Assembly: GCF_020520425.1 (NCBI RefSeq)
Contig: NC_079489.1
Location: forward strand, 86,729,810-86,793,809
DNA length: 64,000 nucleotides
Reading direction: 5' to 3'
Source: Spinacia oleracea
Taxonomy: Eukaryota; Streptophyta; Magnoliopsida; Caryophyllales; Amaranthaceae
The first letter of the stretch is position 1, and every line of letters starts with the position of its first letter. Of this stretch, positions 34,023 through 45,604 are shown piece after piece. The notes under the pieces are model-generated. The model was not told where the DNA came from. It was given only the letters and a program-made list of their open reading frames with translations, and made no database searches. The translations under genes were made by a program, and so were the position numbers.

Positions 34023-35589
34023 GGATAAATCTTGGATTTTTACCTGATTGATGGCATTATTCATTGCTGCATCTTGATCTGTAAAGATTGATATTGGACT
34101 TTTTCCTCCCATTGACTTTTTGAAAGTTTGTAGAAGCCACACAAACGACTCAATCTTTTCATCTCCTATGAATGCACAACCAAACATGCAATTGTTCCAG
34201 TGGTTGTTTATTCCAACTATTGGAGCACAAATTAGGTTATACCTGTTTGTTCTATAGGTTGTGTCAAAAACCACTATATCTCCAAAAATTCCATAGTCTT
34301 CCATCATCATAGAGTCCCTCCAAAACAAACTCCTCAATTTGCCTTTTTCATCCAATCTAAATCTAAAAAAGAAGTTTGGGTCACCTTCAACCTCTAAATA
34401 CATTATGTCAGTTACTGCTTGTGCATCACCTCCTTCTATTTGCTTCATTTTTAACCTCGTGCAGTAATTTAGATGGTCTTTCTTCGAGTGTCCTAAATTT
34501 TCTTCACCTCCAGCTTCAATTTCCATGTAGTTAAAGGAAGCCGTGGATGACAGACCTGTCAGTTGAGCATAAAAGAATGTAAATAAAATAATAGTTTAGG
34601 AAAAATGTTTAACTTTACTCAACTTTTACTTCTTCAGACCCGACTTTTAGTACAAAAAGGCTAACTTTAACTTTTAAAACTTTAATTGTCAATAACTTAA
34701 CTTTAACACCTTATAGTTAATTTTCTGTGTTAAAGTTGTTGTTATTTAGGTTAAAGTTAAGGAAATTGTTGTCAAAGTTAAAGACAGTCTTCATTCTACT
34801 CTAACCTAACTTTTACTTTAAAAAGCTTAACTTTAACTTTTAAAACTTTAATTGTCAATAACTTAACTTTAACACCTTATAGTTAATTTATGTGTTAAAG
34901 TTATTGTTATGTAGGTTAAAGTTAAGGAAATTGTTGTCAAAGTTAAAAGACAGTTCTCATTCTACTCTAACCTAACTTTTACTTTAAAAAGCTTAACTTT
35001 AACTGAGATGAGTGTGACTTTTATATTTCCAACTTTTTTCATCTTAGAAGGTGATTGCAGTAACAAAAGGATGAGTATCAAAACAATAACTTTTACACAG
35101 AACATAAAAGTTTAACTATCAAAATGTAACTATTACCAGATTTTTGCATAGTTTCAATTGCCTCCCTCTTCTCTTCCGTTATTTGCCTTTCAGATCTATG
35201 CAAGTAGTGCCATTGACTTCTAGTTAAATCATGGTTGTGCATTATCACGTGATTAACAACCTCATATCTGCCTTCAGAATTCATTTTCACTCTCAAGCAA
35301 GCCCTACATTGAGTTCTCGTGATCGAAACTTGCCTTGGTTTTCTCTCTTTTTTGGGCACTACAGGAACAACTGTTTGCACTTTTTTCTTTTTGTTCTTTT
35401 CATTGCTTGTTACTCCTGCTGCTGAACAAACATATGTCTTTTCAAGCACGATTCTTGTCCCAACTTTGAATCTCGTGTTTCCTTTCCTTATGGAAAACCC
35501 AACCTCACTAGCATGTTTTTCGTAGAAACCTAGAAGTTCCTCCACTGTTTCGGCAGTGTATCCCATCAGTGTTCTAACAATATCTTGAT

Positions 35590-36545
35590 CCGGTTATGTT
35601 ATTGCAATTACTAAAAATCAGCAGAAATTTTTATTATTATACCCTAAATTTTACGCATAATACTATAACTTTTATTAAAACAAGGCCAACATTTACTAAA
35701 ACAAGTTTAACTTCTATGCATAGAACTTTAACTTTTACTAAAACAAGGCTAACTTTTACTAAAACAAGCTAACTTTTACGCATAAAACTATAACTTTATT
35801 ACAATAAGGGTTACTTTTACTAAAATAAGTCTAACTTTTATGGATAAAACTATAACTTTTACTAAAACAAGTCTTATATCTATTTAAACAAGGCTAACTT
35901 TTATGCATCAAACTATAACTTTTATGCATAAAACCACAACTGTAAATTCTTTATTAAAATCATGTTAAAAATCTAAGCAAATATTCTAAACTTTACATTT
36001 TACATACTTAACTTTTACTCTGAAAAACTCAACTTTAACTTTGAAATCTGTAACTTTTTCAAACACCTATTTTTCAGCCAAACCAACACATTTACATAAC
36101 TTTTACAGGAATATCTCTAACTTTTTCATTCATAACTATAACTTTAACTTTGAACGTATAAACTATAACTTTTATGCATATCTATAACTTTACATTTCAA
36201 TACTTAACTTTTACTCTGAAAACCTCAACTTTAACTTTGATATCTGTAACTTTTTCAAACACCTATTTTTCAGCCAAACAAACACATTTACATAACTTTT
36301 ACAGGAATATCTCTAACTTTTTCATTCATAACTATAACTTTAACTTTGAACGTATAAACTATAACTTTTATGCATAACTATAACTTTACATTTCACTTAC
36401 TTAACTTTTACTCTGAATACCTCAACTTTAACTTTGATATCTGTAACTTTTTCAAACACCAATACTTCAGCCAAACCAACACATTTACCTAACTTTAACA
36501 GGAATATCCCTAACCTTTACATTTATAACCATAACTTTAACTTCA
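35590..36545. repeat. Repetitive intron of left transposase gene
   Basis: Repeats of TAACTTTTACTAAAACAAGG-type units and a longer duplicated block: about 36165-36345 resembles about 35985-36165, including TTTTTCAAACACCTATTTTTC. The right copy's intron (39251-40070) has the same kind of units in mirror orientation. Confidence 0.75.
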
Positions 36546-37118
36546 AACATATAATTAATTATTCATACCTTCAGAATCAGAAATAATATGTTGTTCTTCA
36601 GCTTCCATTGCCTCCTCTTCTTCACGTTCCTGTGCCAAAGCATTGTTTTCGATGCAATTGTTGAGAACGTCCTCCATTGTTGCATCTTGAATATCAGGTT
36701 CAACAGGAACTTGAATTCTTTGAGTGGATTGAATCACACTCCTAATTAGGTTTCCATTAGATATTGATTTCACAATTTCGATCTCGATTTCGATTGCGTT
36801 CTTCTTCCTTCTCTTCAGTTTGGATTTCAATGTCGATCGTTTTTTATCTCGATTTCGATTGCGTTCCTCTTCTTCAGTTTTGATTTCAATGTCGATCGTT
36901 GTTGTTCTTTCTCTCTCCTATTTCTGCGTCCTTCTTCCTTCTTCCTTCCTTCTCTTTCTGCGATTTTGCTGCGCGTTTTCTCTCTCCTTTTCTGCGATTT
37001 TGCTGGCTGCGCGTTTTCTCTCTCCTCTTTCTTTCTTTCTTTGCGTGATTTTTTCTTTCTTTCTTTGCGTGATTTTTGTGCGCGTTTTTGTTTATTTCGT
37101 TCACACGTGTGACAACTT

Positions 37119-37165
37119 GGTGCACATTAATATTAATGTGCACCTGTTGCACACAAGACCTTTTG
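37119..37165 (-). repeat. Inner terminus of left MULE with 26-bp palindrome
   Basis: On the minus strand, CAAAAGGTCTTGTGTGCAACA is followed by a perfect palindrome (37119-37144: GGTGCACATTAAT and its reverse complement). The same order occurs on + at 38680-38726. Outside the shared CAAAAGG the flanks differ, which places the element end at 37165. Confidence 0.7.
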
Positions 37166-37180
37166 ATTTTGAAATACCCA

Positions 37181-37497
37181 AAAAGGAAAACGTAAAAAAC
37201 AAAAAGAGACGGAGGGAGTATTATTTTTTGTGCCATCTTTTAATTTTAATGTCAAATTTTTTCAACTCATTAAATATCTTTGCAATTTCCCAAGTATGTT
37301 AAGTTAGCAATCTTTGTGCTTTCCATTATTGGTTCATTTTGATAAATAAAACAATCTTATTGGTTGTTGTAATGATTAGTGGATTGAGGTTTTACTTGAG
37401 TTTTTGTTTTTAATAAAAAAGAAAAAGAATCTTTATTATACATTAATAAACGTGCAAAAGTCAAAACGTAACAAATAAAAAGAAACGGAGGGAGTAG
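37181..37497. repeat. Two Stowaway-like MITE ends
   Basis: AACAAAAAGAGACGGAGGGAGTA at 37197-37219 and a similar end at about 37460-37497 (GAAACGGAGGGAGTAG). ACGGAGGGAG plus TA is the typical right end of plant Stowaway elements. Both are in the same orientation and no CTCCCTCCG partner was seen, so these are fragments rather than a complete element. Confidence 0.55.
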
Positions 37498-37648
37498 TAT
37501 TTAGGCGCGGGCGATGGTCACTGATTATTTCGTAAATAACAATAATTATCATATTTTTTAAATGAAATTTTGTTTTAGTTTTTTTCATAAGATAATTTTT
37601 CTATTTTTTATTAATATTAATTTTGTATAGATAACATGTAAAATATTA

Positions 37649-37702
37649 TAGCTCAATTGGTTGATGGTCAGGTGTTAAAAGCTGAGGTAGCGGGTTCGAA
37701 TC
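37649..37702 (+). other. tRNA-like A and B boxes, possible SINE head
   Basis: TAGCTCAATTGG (37649-37660) fits the RNA polymerase III A box and GGTTCGAATC (37693-37702) the B box, 44 bp apart. The flanking sequence does not fold as a full tRNA cloverleaf as far as I can judge, so a tRNA-derived SINE or a decayed tRNA gene is more likely than a working tRNA. Confidence 0.5.
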
Positions 37703-37831
37703 TTATGCAAACCATATAAATCAAAGTCTAATATAGAATGAATTTGTGGATTGAGAGAGTGTGTCATATGGCATGTAATCATTTGGAGAAACACGGAATG
37801 TGTGGTAAGAAAAATCAATCATCATCAATCA

Positions 37832-38208
37832 TCTATACCTAGTATTTAAAAAGCAAAACCACATTTGATTAGATGACACGTGTTATCCATTGTTTGCTCC
37901 ATCAATTTGGTTTTTTAATTTTATTTTTTCTTTGTTGTTTGATATATTATGCAACTCCAACCGCCTCCCTCATACAACATCAATTCACCAATCTCTTAAT
38001 TCTGCATCTTCCACACCATCTTCCCGATTAACACTCAATATTAATACACTATTTAATTTACATATATTTTTTCAACCTTCAAAATTTACCTCTATTTAAA
38101 TCATATATCCTCTCTAAAATCACAAGCTCGATAAAATTAGAACTTAAAAAAATACATTAAATAACCACTATACAACCGCCCGTTCTTTGAACGGGCTCAA
38201 AAGCTAGT
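37832..38208 (+). mobile_element. Short non-autonomous Helitron
   Basis: 377 bp, starting TCTATACC after an A and ending CTAGT before a T, as Helitrons do when inserted between A and T without duplicating the target. A hairpin GCCCGTTCTTTGAACGGGC (38179-38197) stands 6 bp before CTAGT, the usual 3' signal. It has no coding capacity. TC start, CTRRT end, terminal hairpin and A/T flanks all agree. Confidence 0.85.
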
Positions 38209-38679
38209 TACTATATAATAAAAGACACACCAAAAATGACACATGTCATGTCCTGGTGTGTCCTTAGATTTTTTTTAAAAAATAAAATTTTAATTAAAGA
38301 ATCTTTTTAAATTTCTTGATTTTTGTCTTATTTTTTTTTCTAAAATTACAATTTCATATGTATTATGGCAAGAATAATAACATAATATATTAATACTAAT
38401 TTGAAAAATATATGTCAGGAATGAAAAAATCACAATTTTTATGATATTATTGTTTTTATAATATACGTAGTAAGTTGCTTCTCCGTAATAGCAAGATAGT
38501 ATTTTGATTTTGTAAACCTTTTTCAAAAAAATTAATTATACTCTTAGCCTACATGCAATAATTTTACAAAAATAATGTGTAATTATATGTCAATACCCAT
38601 ACAAGCATTTTTTTATTATTATTTTCTTCCATTTTATGTAGCGGGTATGGGTATGGTTACAGTTATGGATATCATTTAG
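38209..38679. other. AT-rich spacer between the two MULE copies
   Basis: No gene seen. It begins with CTATATAATAAAAGACACACC and an imperfect inverted pair GACACACC/GGTGTGTCC (38224-38262) that recalls a Helitron 5' region but lacks the TC start. The rest is featureless A/T. Confidence 0.5.
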
Positions 38680-38726
38680 CAAAAGGTCTTGGGTGCAACA
38701 GGTGCACATTAATATTAATGTGCACC
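38680..38726 (+). repeat. Inner terminus of right MULE with 26-bp palindrome
   Basis: CAAAAGGTCTTGGGTGCAACA, then the perfect palindrome 38701-38726, then CAAGCT and TCTCACACGTG. The left copy has the same series in reverse, with small differences. Confidence 0.7.
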
Positions 38727-39250
38727 AAGCTCTCACACGTGCGAATTAATGAGGCTTTTCCAAACAATGAAAGAAAAGTCACGCAAAACAAGAGGAGAGA
38801 AGAAAAAAAAAATCGCAGAAAGAGGAGAGAAGGAAAAAAACGCAGAAAGAGGAGAGAGAAAGAACATACACGAGAGAAATAGAAATTGAAACGCAGAAAG
38901 AGGGGAGAGAAACAACCAAGACAAGAGAAATCAAAATTGTGAAATTGCGAGAGATCAAAATTGTGAAATCGTGAGAAATCGAAATCTCTGAAATCGCGAG
39001 AGATCAAAATTGTGACAGATCGAAATCTCTGAATTCTCAATAAAATATAAAATGGAAAACCTAATTCAAAGTGTGATTCAATCAACTCAAATAATTCAAG
39101 TTCCGGTTGAACCTGATATTCAAGATGCAACAATGGAAGAAGTTCTCAACAATTGCATAGAAAACAATGCTTTGGCAGAGAAACGTGAAGAAGAAGAGTC
39201 AACTAACGACATCGAAGCTGAAGAACAACAAATTATTTCTGATTCTGAAG

Positions 39251-40070
39251 GTATGAATAATTATGCGTTGGAAAAATTAATTATATGTTCGAAGTTAAAG
39301 TTATAGTTATGAATGTAAAAGTTAGAGATATTCCTGCAAAAGTTATGTAAATGTGTTGGTTAGGCTGTAATATTGGTGTTTGAAAAAGTTACAGATGTCA
39401 AAGTTAAAGTTGAGGTTTTTAGAGTAAAAGTTAAGTATGTGAAATGTAAAGTTTAGAATATTTGCATAGATTTTTAACATGATATTATTAGAGAATTTAC
39501 AGTTGTGGTTTTATGCGTAAAAGTTATAGTTTGATGCGTAAAAGTTAGCCTTGTTTTAATAGAGATAAGCCTTGTTTTAGTAAAAGTTATAGTTTTGCAC
39601 AGGAGCAGTAAATAAGGACGTTACCCCCCTAATCCCCGTAAAAGTTAGCCTTATTTTAGTAAAATTTGTAGTTTTATGCGTAGAAGTTAGACTTGTTTTA
39701 GTAAAAGTTGGCCTTGTTTTAGTAAAGGATAAAGTTTTATGCGTAAAAGTTGTGGTTTTATGCGTAAAAGTTGTGGTTTTATGCGTAAAAGTTGTGGTTT
39801 TATGCGTAAAATTTATAGTTTGATGCGTAAAAATTCACCTTGTTTTAATAGAGATAAGCCTTATTTTAGTAAAAGTTACAGTTTTATGCGTAAAAGTTAG
39901 GCTTGTTTTAGTAAAAGTTAGCCTTGTTTTAGTAAAAATTATAGTTCTATGCGTAGAAGTTAGACTTGTTTTAGTAAAAGTTGGTCTTGTTTTAGTAAAA
40001 GTTATAGTATTATGCGTAAAAGTTAGGGTTTTATGATTAAAATTTCTGCTGATTTTTAATAATTGCAATG
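39251..40070. repeat. Repetitive intron of right transposase gene
   Basis: Units such as GCGTAAAAGTTAG and CTTGTTTTAGTAAAAGTTA, including four consecutive TTGTGGTTTTATGCGTAAAAG-like units near 39745-39815. Sense orientation. Confidence 0.75.
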
Positions 40071-43000
40071 ATATTGTTGGAACGTTGATGGGTTACACTG
40101 GAGAAACAGTGGAGGAAGTTCTAGGTTTCTACCAAAAACATGCTAGTGCAATTGGATTTTCCATAAGGAAAGGAAACATGAGATTCAAAGTTGGGACAAG
40201 AATCGTGCTTGAAAAGACATTTCTTTGTTCAACAGCAGGAGTAACAAACAATGGAAAGAACAAAAAGAAAAAGTGGAAACAATTGTTCCTGTTGTGCCCA
40301 AAAAGAAGAGAAAACCAAGGCAAGTTCCAATCACAGGAACTAGATGTAGGGCATGCTTGAGGGTGAAAATGAATTCTGAAGGAAGATATGGGTTGTTAAT
40401 CACGTGATAATTCACAACCATGAGTTAACTAGAAGTCAATGGCACTACTTGCATAGATCTGAAAGGCAAATAACGGAAGAGAAGGGGGAGGCAATTGAAA
40501 CTATGCAAAAATCTGGTAAAAGTTACATTCTGATAGTTAAACTTACAGTTTTAGTAGTAAAAATGTTATTCTATGTAAAAGTTATTGTTTTGATACTCAT
40601 GCTTGTGTTATTGCAATCACCTTTCAACATGAAAAAAGTTGGAAATATAAAAGTCACATTCATCTCAGTTAAAGTTAAGCTTTTTAAAGTAAAAGTTAGG
40701 TTAGAGATGAATGAAGACAGTCTTTAACTTTGACAACAATTTCCTTAACTTTAACCTACATAACTACCACTTTAACACAGAAAACTACAAGGTGTGAAAT
40801 AAAACAAATTGCCTTACAGACATTAGCTGAAGAAAGGTAAAAACGTAAAAGTTAGACTTTATCAGTTAAAGTTAAGTTATTAACAATTAAAGTCAGATTT
40901 GAGATGAGGAATTTTGTCTTAACTTTAGAACATTTTCCATTACGTTGACATAAAGAACTAAAACTTTAAAAGTAAAAAGTTAAAGTTAGCCTTTTGTACT
41001 AAAAGTCAGGCCTGAAGAAGTAAAAGTTGAGTAAAGTTAAATAAAACCTTTTGCCTAAACTTTTATTTTATTTACATTCTTTTATGCACAACTGACAGGT
41101 CTGTCATCCACGGCTTCCTTTAACTACATGGAAATTGAAGCTGGAGGTGAAGAAAATTTAGGACAATCGAAGAAAGACCATCTAAATTACTGCACGAGGT
41201 TAAAAATGAAGCAAATAGAAGGAGGTGATGCACAAGCAGTAACTGACATAATGTATTTAGAGGTTGAAGGTGACCCAAACTTCTTTTTTAGATTTATATT
41301 GGATGAAAAAGGCAAATTGAGGAGTTTGTTTTGGAGGGACTCTATGATGATGGAAGACTATGGAATTTTTGGAGATATAGTGGTTTTTGACACAACCTAT
41401 AGAACAAACAGGTATAACCTAATTTGTGCTCCAATAGTTGGAATAAACAACCACTGGAACAATTGCATGTTTGGTTGTGCATTCATAGGAGATGAAAAGA
41501 TTGAGTCGTTTGTGTGGCTTCTACAAACTTTCAAAAAGTCAATGGGGGGAAAAAGTCAAATATCAATCTTTACAGATCAGGATGCAACAATGAACAATGC
41601 CACCAGTCAGGTAAAAATCCAAGATTTATTCTGAAAGTTGTAGTTTTATGTGCTAAAGTTATAATGTAATTACCGAAAGTTAGTTAAACTGGTAAAGACC
41701 TTTTCTTAATTTTTATAACACTGTAATAAGTTTTATATTGATATTTCTAACTATTAACTTGAGGGGAACCTGAAATGCTAAAGTTATGCAGTTTTGAGTA
41801 AAAAAAGTTAAAGTTTTCCTTTTTGTATTAAAAGTCAGAATTGATGTAGTAAAAGTTAGAAAAACTTGAATATAACATTTTACTTAAGATTGGGTTGTAT
41901 ATGCAGGTCTTTCCGGATGCAAGACACATATTATGTGTATGGCATTTGCATCAGAATGCTATTACAAGATTTGGGGCATTGAAACGAGATCCAACTTTTA
42001 AGAAGACATTCAACTATTGCTTGTATAAGTGTGTCACAGTAGTTGAATGTGAAACCAATTGGAGATCAATGCTGCAAGCATATGAGCTGATAGGGGATGA
42101 ATGGTTTACAAATGTATAGGATTTGAGAGAAAAATGGTGCCCTGCCCTAAGCAAAGACTTCTTTTCAGCTGGGATTTTATCTTCACAACGAAGTGAAAGC
42201 ACTAATCACGTCATCGGATTTAGAGCAAACAGAACAACAAGTTTAACTGATTTCTATAGATTGTTCAAAGGAACAATACAACGTTGGAGAAGTAGAAAAA
42301 AGCAAGCTGAATTCTCTTGTAGTAAATCAGTTGCATCCTCGGCTTTACCACTATCTGGATTGCTAAAACATGCATCAGAAGTTTACACGTTGTCACTATT
42401 CAGAGACTTTGAGGAGGAATTTGGATATTCGATTGCAACAACAACAAAATTAATTTGGATACAAGGTAAATATCAGAAGTTAAAGTTTCCATTTTTGAAA
42501 AATTATAAAGTTAGTCTTTTTGTTGTAAAAGTTAGGCCTTTTGTATTAAAAGTTAGGTAAACTGAAATATAAAGTTTCTTAACTTTTACTTCACCAGGGC
42601 TAAAATTTTATACATATTTTCCTAACTTTCCACCTTACTGAATATCTGAAGATAAAGTTAACATTTTAGGGCAAAAATGTTAAAGTTAGGTTTTTTGTTT
42701 TAAAAGTTATGTAACCTGAAAATTTAAGTTTCTTAACTTTAAGTACACCAGGGCTAAATTTTATATTGATTTTCCTAACTTTACAATTTACTACTACTAA
42801 TGCAGGTAATACTCAGTTTTATGTTGTGTCCATTGATGAAGAACCTTGGTCTGCACAGAGAGTAACATACATCCACGAGAGCCAGACAGTATCATGTACG
42901 TGTAAAAACTTTGAAGCTTCGGGATGGTTGTGCTACCACTGCATTAGGATATTTCACCTTCATTCGGTTAACCGGATTCCAGAATAGTACATAAAAAAGA

Positions 43001-43319
43001 GGTGGACAAAATCTGCCAAGTCATCGGTTTGGAACAAATTAGAAAATGAAAATCCAGAAGAGGTCCAGTACACACCTTGGCGCCAAACCATGGCTAGGAA
43101 ATACTACAACCTTATCTTGAAAATCCAGTCAAATGAGGAGACAAGAACCCTTATAGAGGATGGTTATGCCGCTAGTGTGTCTCTGGTTGATGAACTTCTA
43201 GCATCATTGAATCTTTCAAATACTGAAGATGCTTCAACCACACAAACAAGTGCAACAGCAACACCTGAAACAGGCACATCACGAGCATAAAAAACAAATA
43301 CAGCACCAACATGTAAAAG

Positions 43320-44794
43320 TGTGAGGGGGTCGAAAAAGCACGAGGCTAATGCGTGACCTCGTCCCTCGTGGGTGTGACGCTTCTTTTTGTCAAATCAAGT
43401 GTAATTGGATTTCCTGTGAGTTTACACTCAATTGACTAGTAATATAGGAGTCGCCATTCAGTTTTTAACGACAATGAGAAAAACTGACAAAACCCGGTTA
43501 TCGTGACATAAAGGGAGTGCAATTATGTTTGACCACGACGGCCGTATGTTCCCTTGTGATCTCTGGTGGAGGGGATCGCTCAACGTACACCCGCAGGGTA
43601 GAGATTAAGGGTTCGGGGGACTGTAACTACCGAGAGGAGTACTCGCTCTTCGATAACTCCAGAGGCAGGATATCCTTACTAGCTCAGCATAAATAATTGA
43701 AGGGACATGCGTTAACTATTAAACTAATCCGAGTTGATTTTAACAATATGCAACATATAGTACTAGATCGAGCGCGATTATCTGATTTAGATTGTTTTAA
43801 GGGACCCAGCATGATAATCCAATTTCCCAAAAATATCATATTTATTAAGCGTGATCGAACAATCAGATTTTAGTTAGTTTAACAGTTCATAAAAGGGCGA
43901 GGAAAGCAATTAAACCATGGAAAAGGGACACATTACGACGCACCCTTGAGAGGTACGTCACGGTTCTCAGAAAACTAACCACTTTGACTTTGCTATTTCT
44001 CCTTTTATTTAACGAATCTCAAGTTATGGGACAGGATACGTTCTGTTCGATTTATGGATCGATTGCGACAGAACGCGTGATCAATTTCGCAGCGTGAGGC
44101 TTAGGCTTAGGGGTTGGAGTCAATACTCAGAATAATAATTGTGTGTTGTTGTTCTTTTCACGTCGAACTTAAGGCCCTATTTATAGAAAAGAGTTCGTGG
44201 AAAGATAGAATTGCATAACTCTAATCCACGAGGAATTAGGAAAAAACACGTACCAGGTATTTCCAGCGCCCAGGCCTGGGCGCCGAAGATTTCGGCGCCC
44301 AGAACCAGGCGTTGAAAATAGGATCTGGGCTGTTTTTCTTAGTCAGATTCGGATTCCTTGAATCCGGAGTATTTGAGATTTAATTGAGTCTTTTAGTGCG
44401 TATTAACCTTGTGACGGGATGCGTCTGGGCCCGTTACGAACTCTAGGCTCGTTAGGATTTTAATTAATACGTGACTCTTACTTTCGAATCATATTAGGAA
44501 TAGGATTCTCTCGCAATTTCTATCTCATTTAGGATTTATGTTGGAGTGCAACACCTAATTCTGACAGGTTTCTATCTTTTATGACTTGCCACTTTTAACA
44601 ACTACCATTACGGCAGTTACTATTTTTAGCCGGTTTCCATAAATAGCAGGTTTCTATAAATAGCAGGTTTCGGGTGAAATGAAAAGGGGAATTGAGATTC
44701 GTTATTTTATAGGAGATGCGTTGTCAAGTGGAGATTTACGTTTTCATCATCGAACCTTCCCTTTCGGGAATGGGGACAAAAGTAGGTGTCTACA
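43320..44794 (+). repeat. 5' LTR of LARD-like element
   Basis: TG...CA, 1475 bp. Contains TATTTATAG (44178-44186) as a possible TATA box and the palindrome GCGCCCAGGCCTGGGCGC (44266-44283). Followed by GTTAGCCCCCACTTTGACCG, in the place of a primer site; I could not match it to a tRNA. Confidence 0.9.
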
Positions 44795-45240
44795 GTTAGC
44801 CCCCACTTTGACCGAGTATTGGAGTAAGACGATGGTCAAAGTATTAGACGGAGTGCGCCACGCAAGTCATGGTGACCTGCTTTTGCGAGGGTCTCGCGAG
44901 CCCCCGAGTGATAACATTTGACTTAAGGGTCATCACTTGAAGTGTCGACATATCCCTCACGTGTCATTGGGATTTGTCAACGGATAGTATAGAAACTTCC
45001 TCACTTTGTCATTGGAAAGATCTAAAGGTGCGTAGAAACTCCCTCACTTTGTCATTGGGAGTAGCTACAGATGTTTTCGAAATCAAAGCTATAAAGTGTA
45101 ATTGGGCCTGGCCAAGCCCAATCACGAGGTAAAAATGTTTTTAAAGATTCTCATTTTTAGGGTTAACTAAACGAGAAAACCCCCTTGTTTTTATGGGACG
45201 TAAAACGAAGGAAAATCCAACACATCGTTCTTTTTTTTTT

Positions 45241-45600
45241 GGAAAAACGGAAAACCAAAAAAAAGGAAACTACTCACATCGCTTTTTTGGAAAAAACGGA
45301 AAACCAAAAGCTACTCACATCGTTCTTTTTTGGAAAAACGGAAAACCAAAAGCTACTCACATCGTTCTTTTTTTGGAAAAAGGGAAAACCAAAAGCTACT
45401 CACATCGTTTTCTTTTTTTTTTTGGAAAAACGGAAAACCAAAAGCTACTCACATCGTTCTTTTTTTTTTTGGAAAAATGGAAAACCAAAAGCTACTCACA
45501 TCGTTCTTTTTTTTTTTGGAAAAACGGAAAACCAAAAGCTACTCACATCGTTCTTTTTTTTTTTGGAAAAACGGAAAACCAAAAAAAAGTTATCGCTGCA
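45241..45600 (+). repeat. 44-48 bp tandem array
   Basis: Eight units that start GGAAAAACGGAAAACC and end CTACTCACATCG followed by a T-run of variable length. Long pseudo-ORFs arise only from the repetition. Confidence 0.9.
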
Positions 45601-45604
45601 GCGA

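Larger units (their letters stand above)
31742..36830 (-). pseudogene. FAR1/MULE-type transposase gene, left copy
   Basis: Exons on minus: 36830-36569; 35583-35137; 34555-34044; 33737-33179; 32794-32266; 31971-31742 (stop TGA). The 35583 exon is the FAR1 DNA-binding domain (GFSIRKGNTRF, CRACLRVKMN, NHDLTRSQWHYLHRSERQ). The 34555 exon is the MULE DDE core (FGDIVVFDTTYRTNRYNL, SISIFTDQD-like PISIFTDQDAAM). The 33737 exon continues it (HRLCVWHLHQNA, PSESTNHAI). The 32794 exon has the SWIM zinc finger (CTCKNF...CYHC). The last exon has a basic tail (TTKGRNKRPRGPFVKKKKGK). Defects: TAA at 32720-32718 just before the SWIM cysteines; a one-base loss near 32766; a one-base loss after the ancestral ATG (about 36752). 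An in-frame ATG at 36830 may bypass the last. Exon lengths match the right copy (512 and 559 bp identical). Confidence 0.85.
1..37165. mobile_element. Left Mutator-like element carrying Ulp1-like protease and FAR1-type transposase (partial, outer end outside window)
   Basis: The two genes converge: protease exons on + and transposase exons on -, with 3' ends about 1.2 kb apart (30531 and 31742). The inner terminus at 37165 reads CAAAAGGTCTTG on the minus strand, followed by a 26-bp palindrome. The same terminus occurs in mirror orientation at 38680, which defines two copies of one family. Plant MULEs that carry Ulp1-like genes are known (Kaonashi-type), and FAR1/FHY3 proteins descend from MULE transposases. 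That both genes belong to one element is inferred from their joint duplication. The copy is interrupted by copia A (1212-27337). The outer terminus and the 9-11 bp target duplication are not in the window. Confidence 0.7.

Noticed and set aside
37181..37497. A complete Stowaway element between the two GGAGGGAGTA ends
   Set aside because: Both ends point the same way; an intact element needs an inverted CTCCCTCCG partner.
37640..37720. A functional tRNA gene
   Set aside because: A and B boxes fit, but I could not pair an acceptor stem or anticodon arm over the region.
38209..38265. Second Helitron 5' end directly after the first
   Set aside because: CTATATAATAAAAG resembles Helitron starts, but the TC dinucleotide is missing and no matching 3' end was found before 38680.
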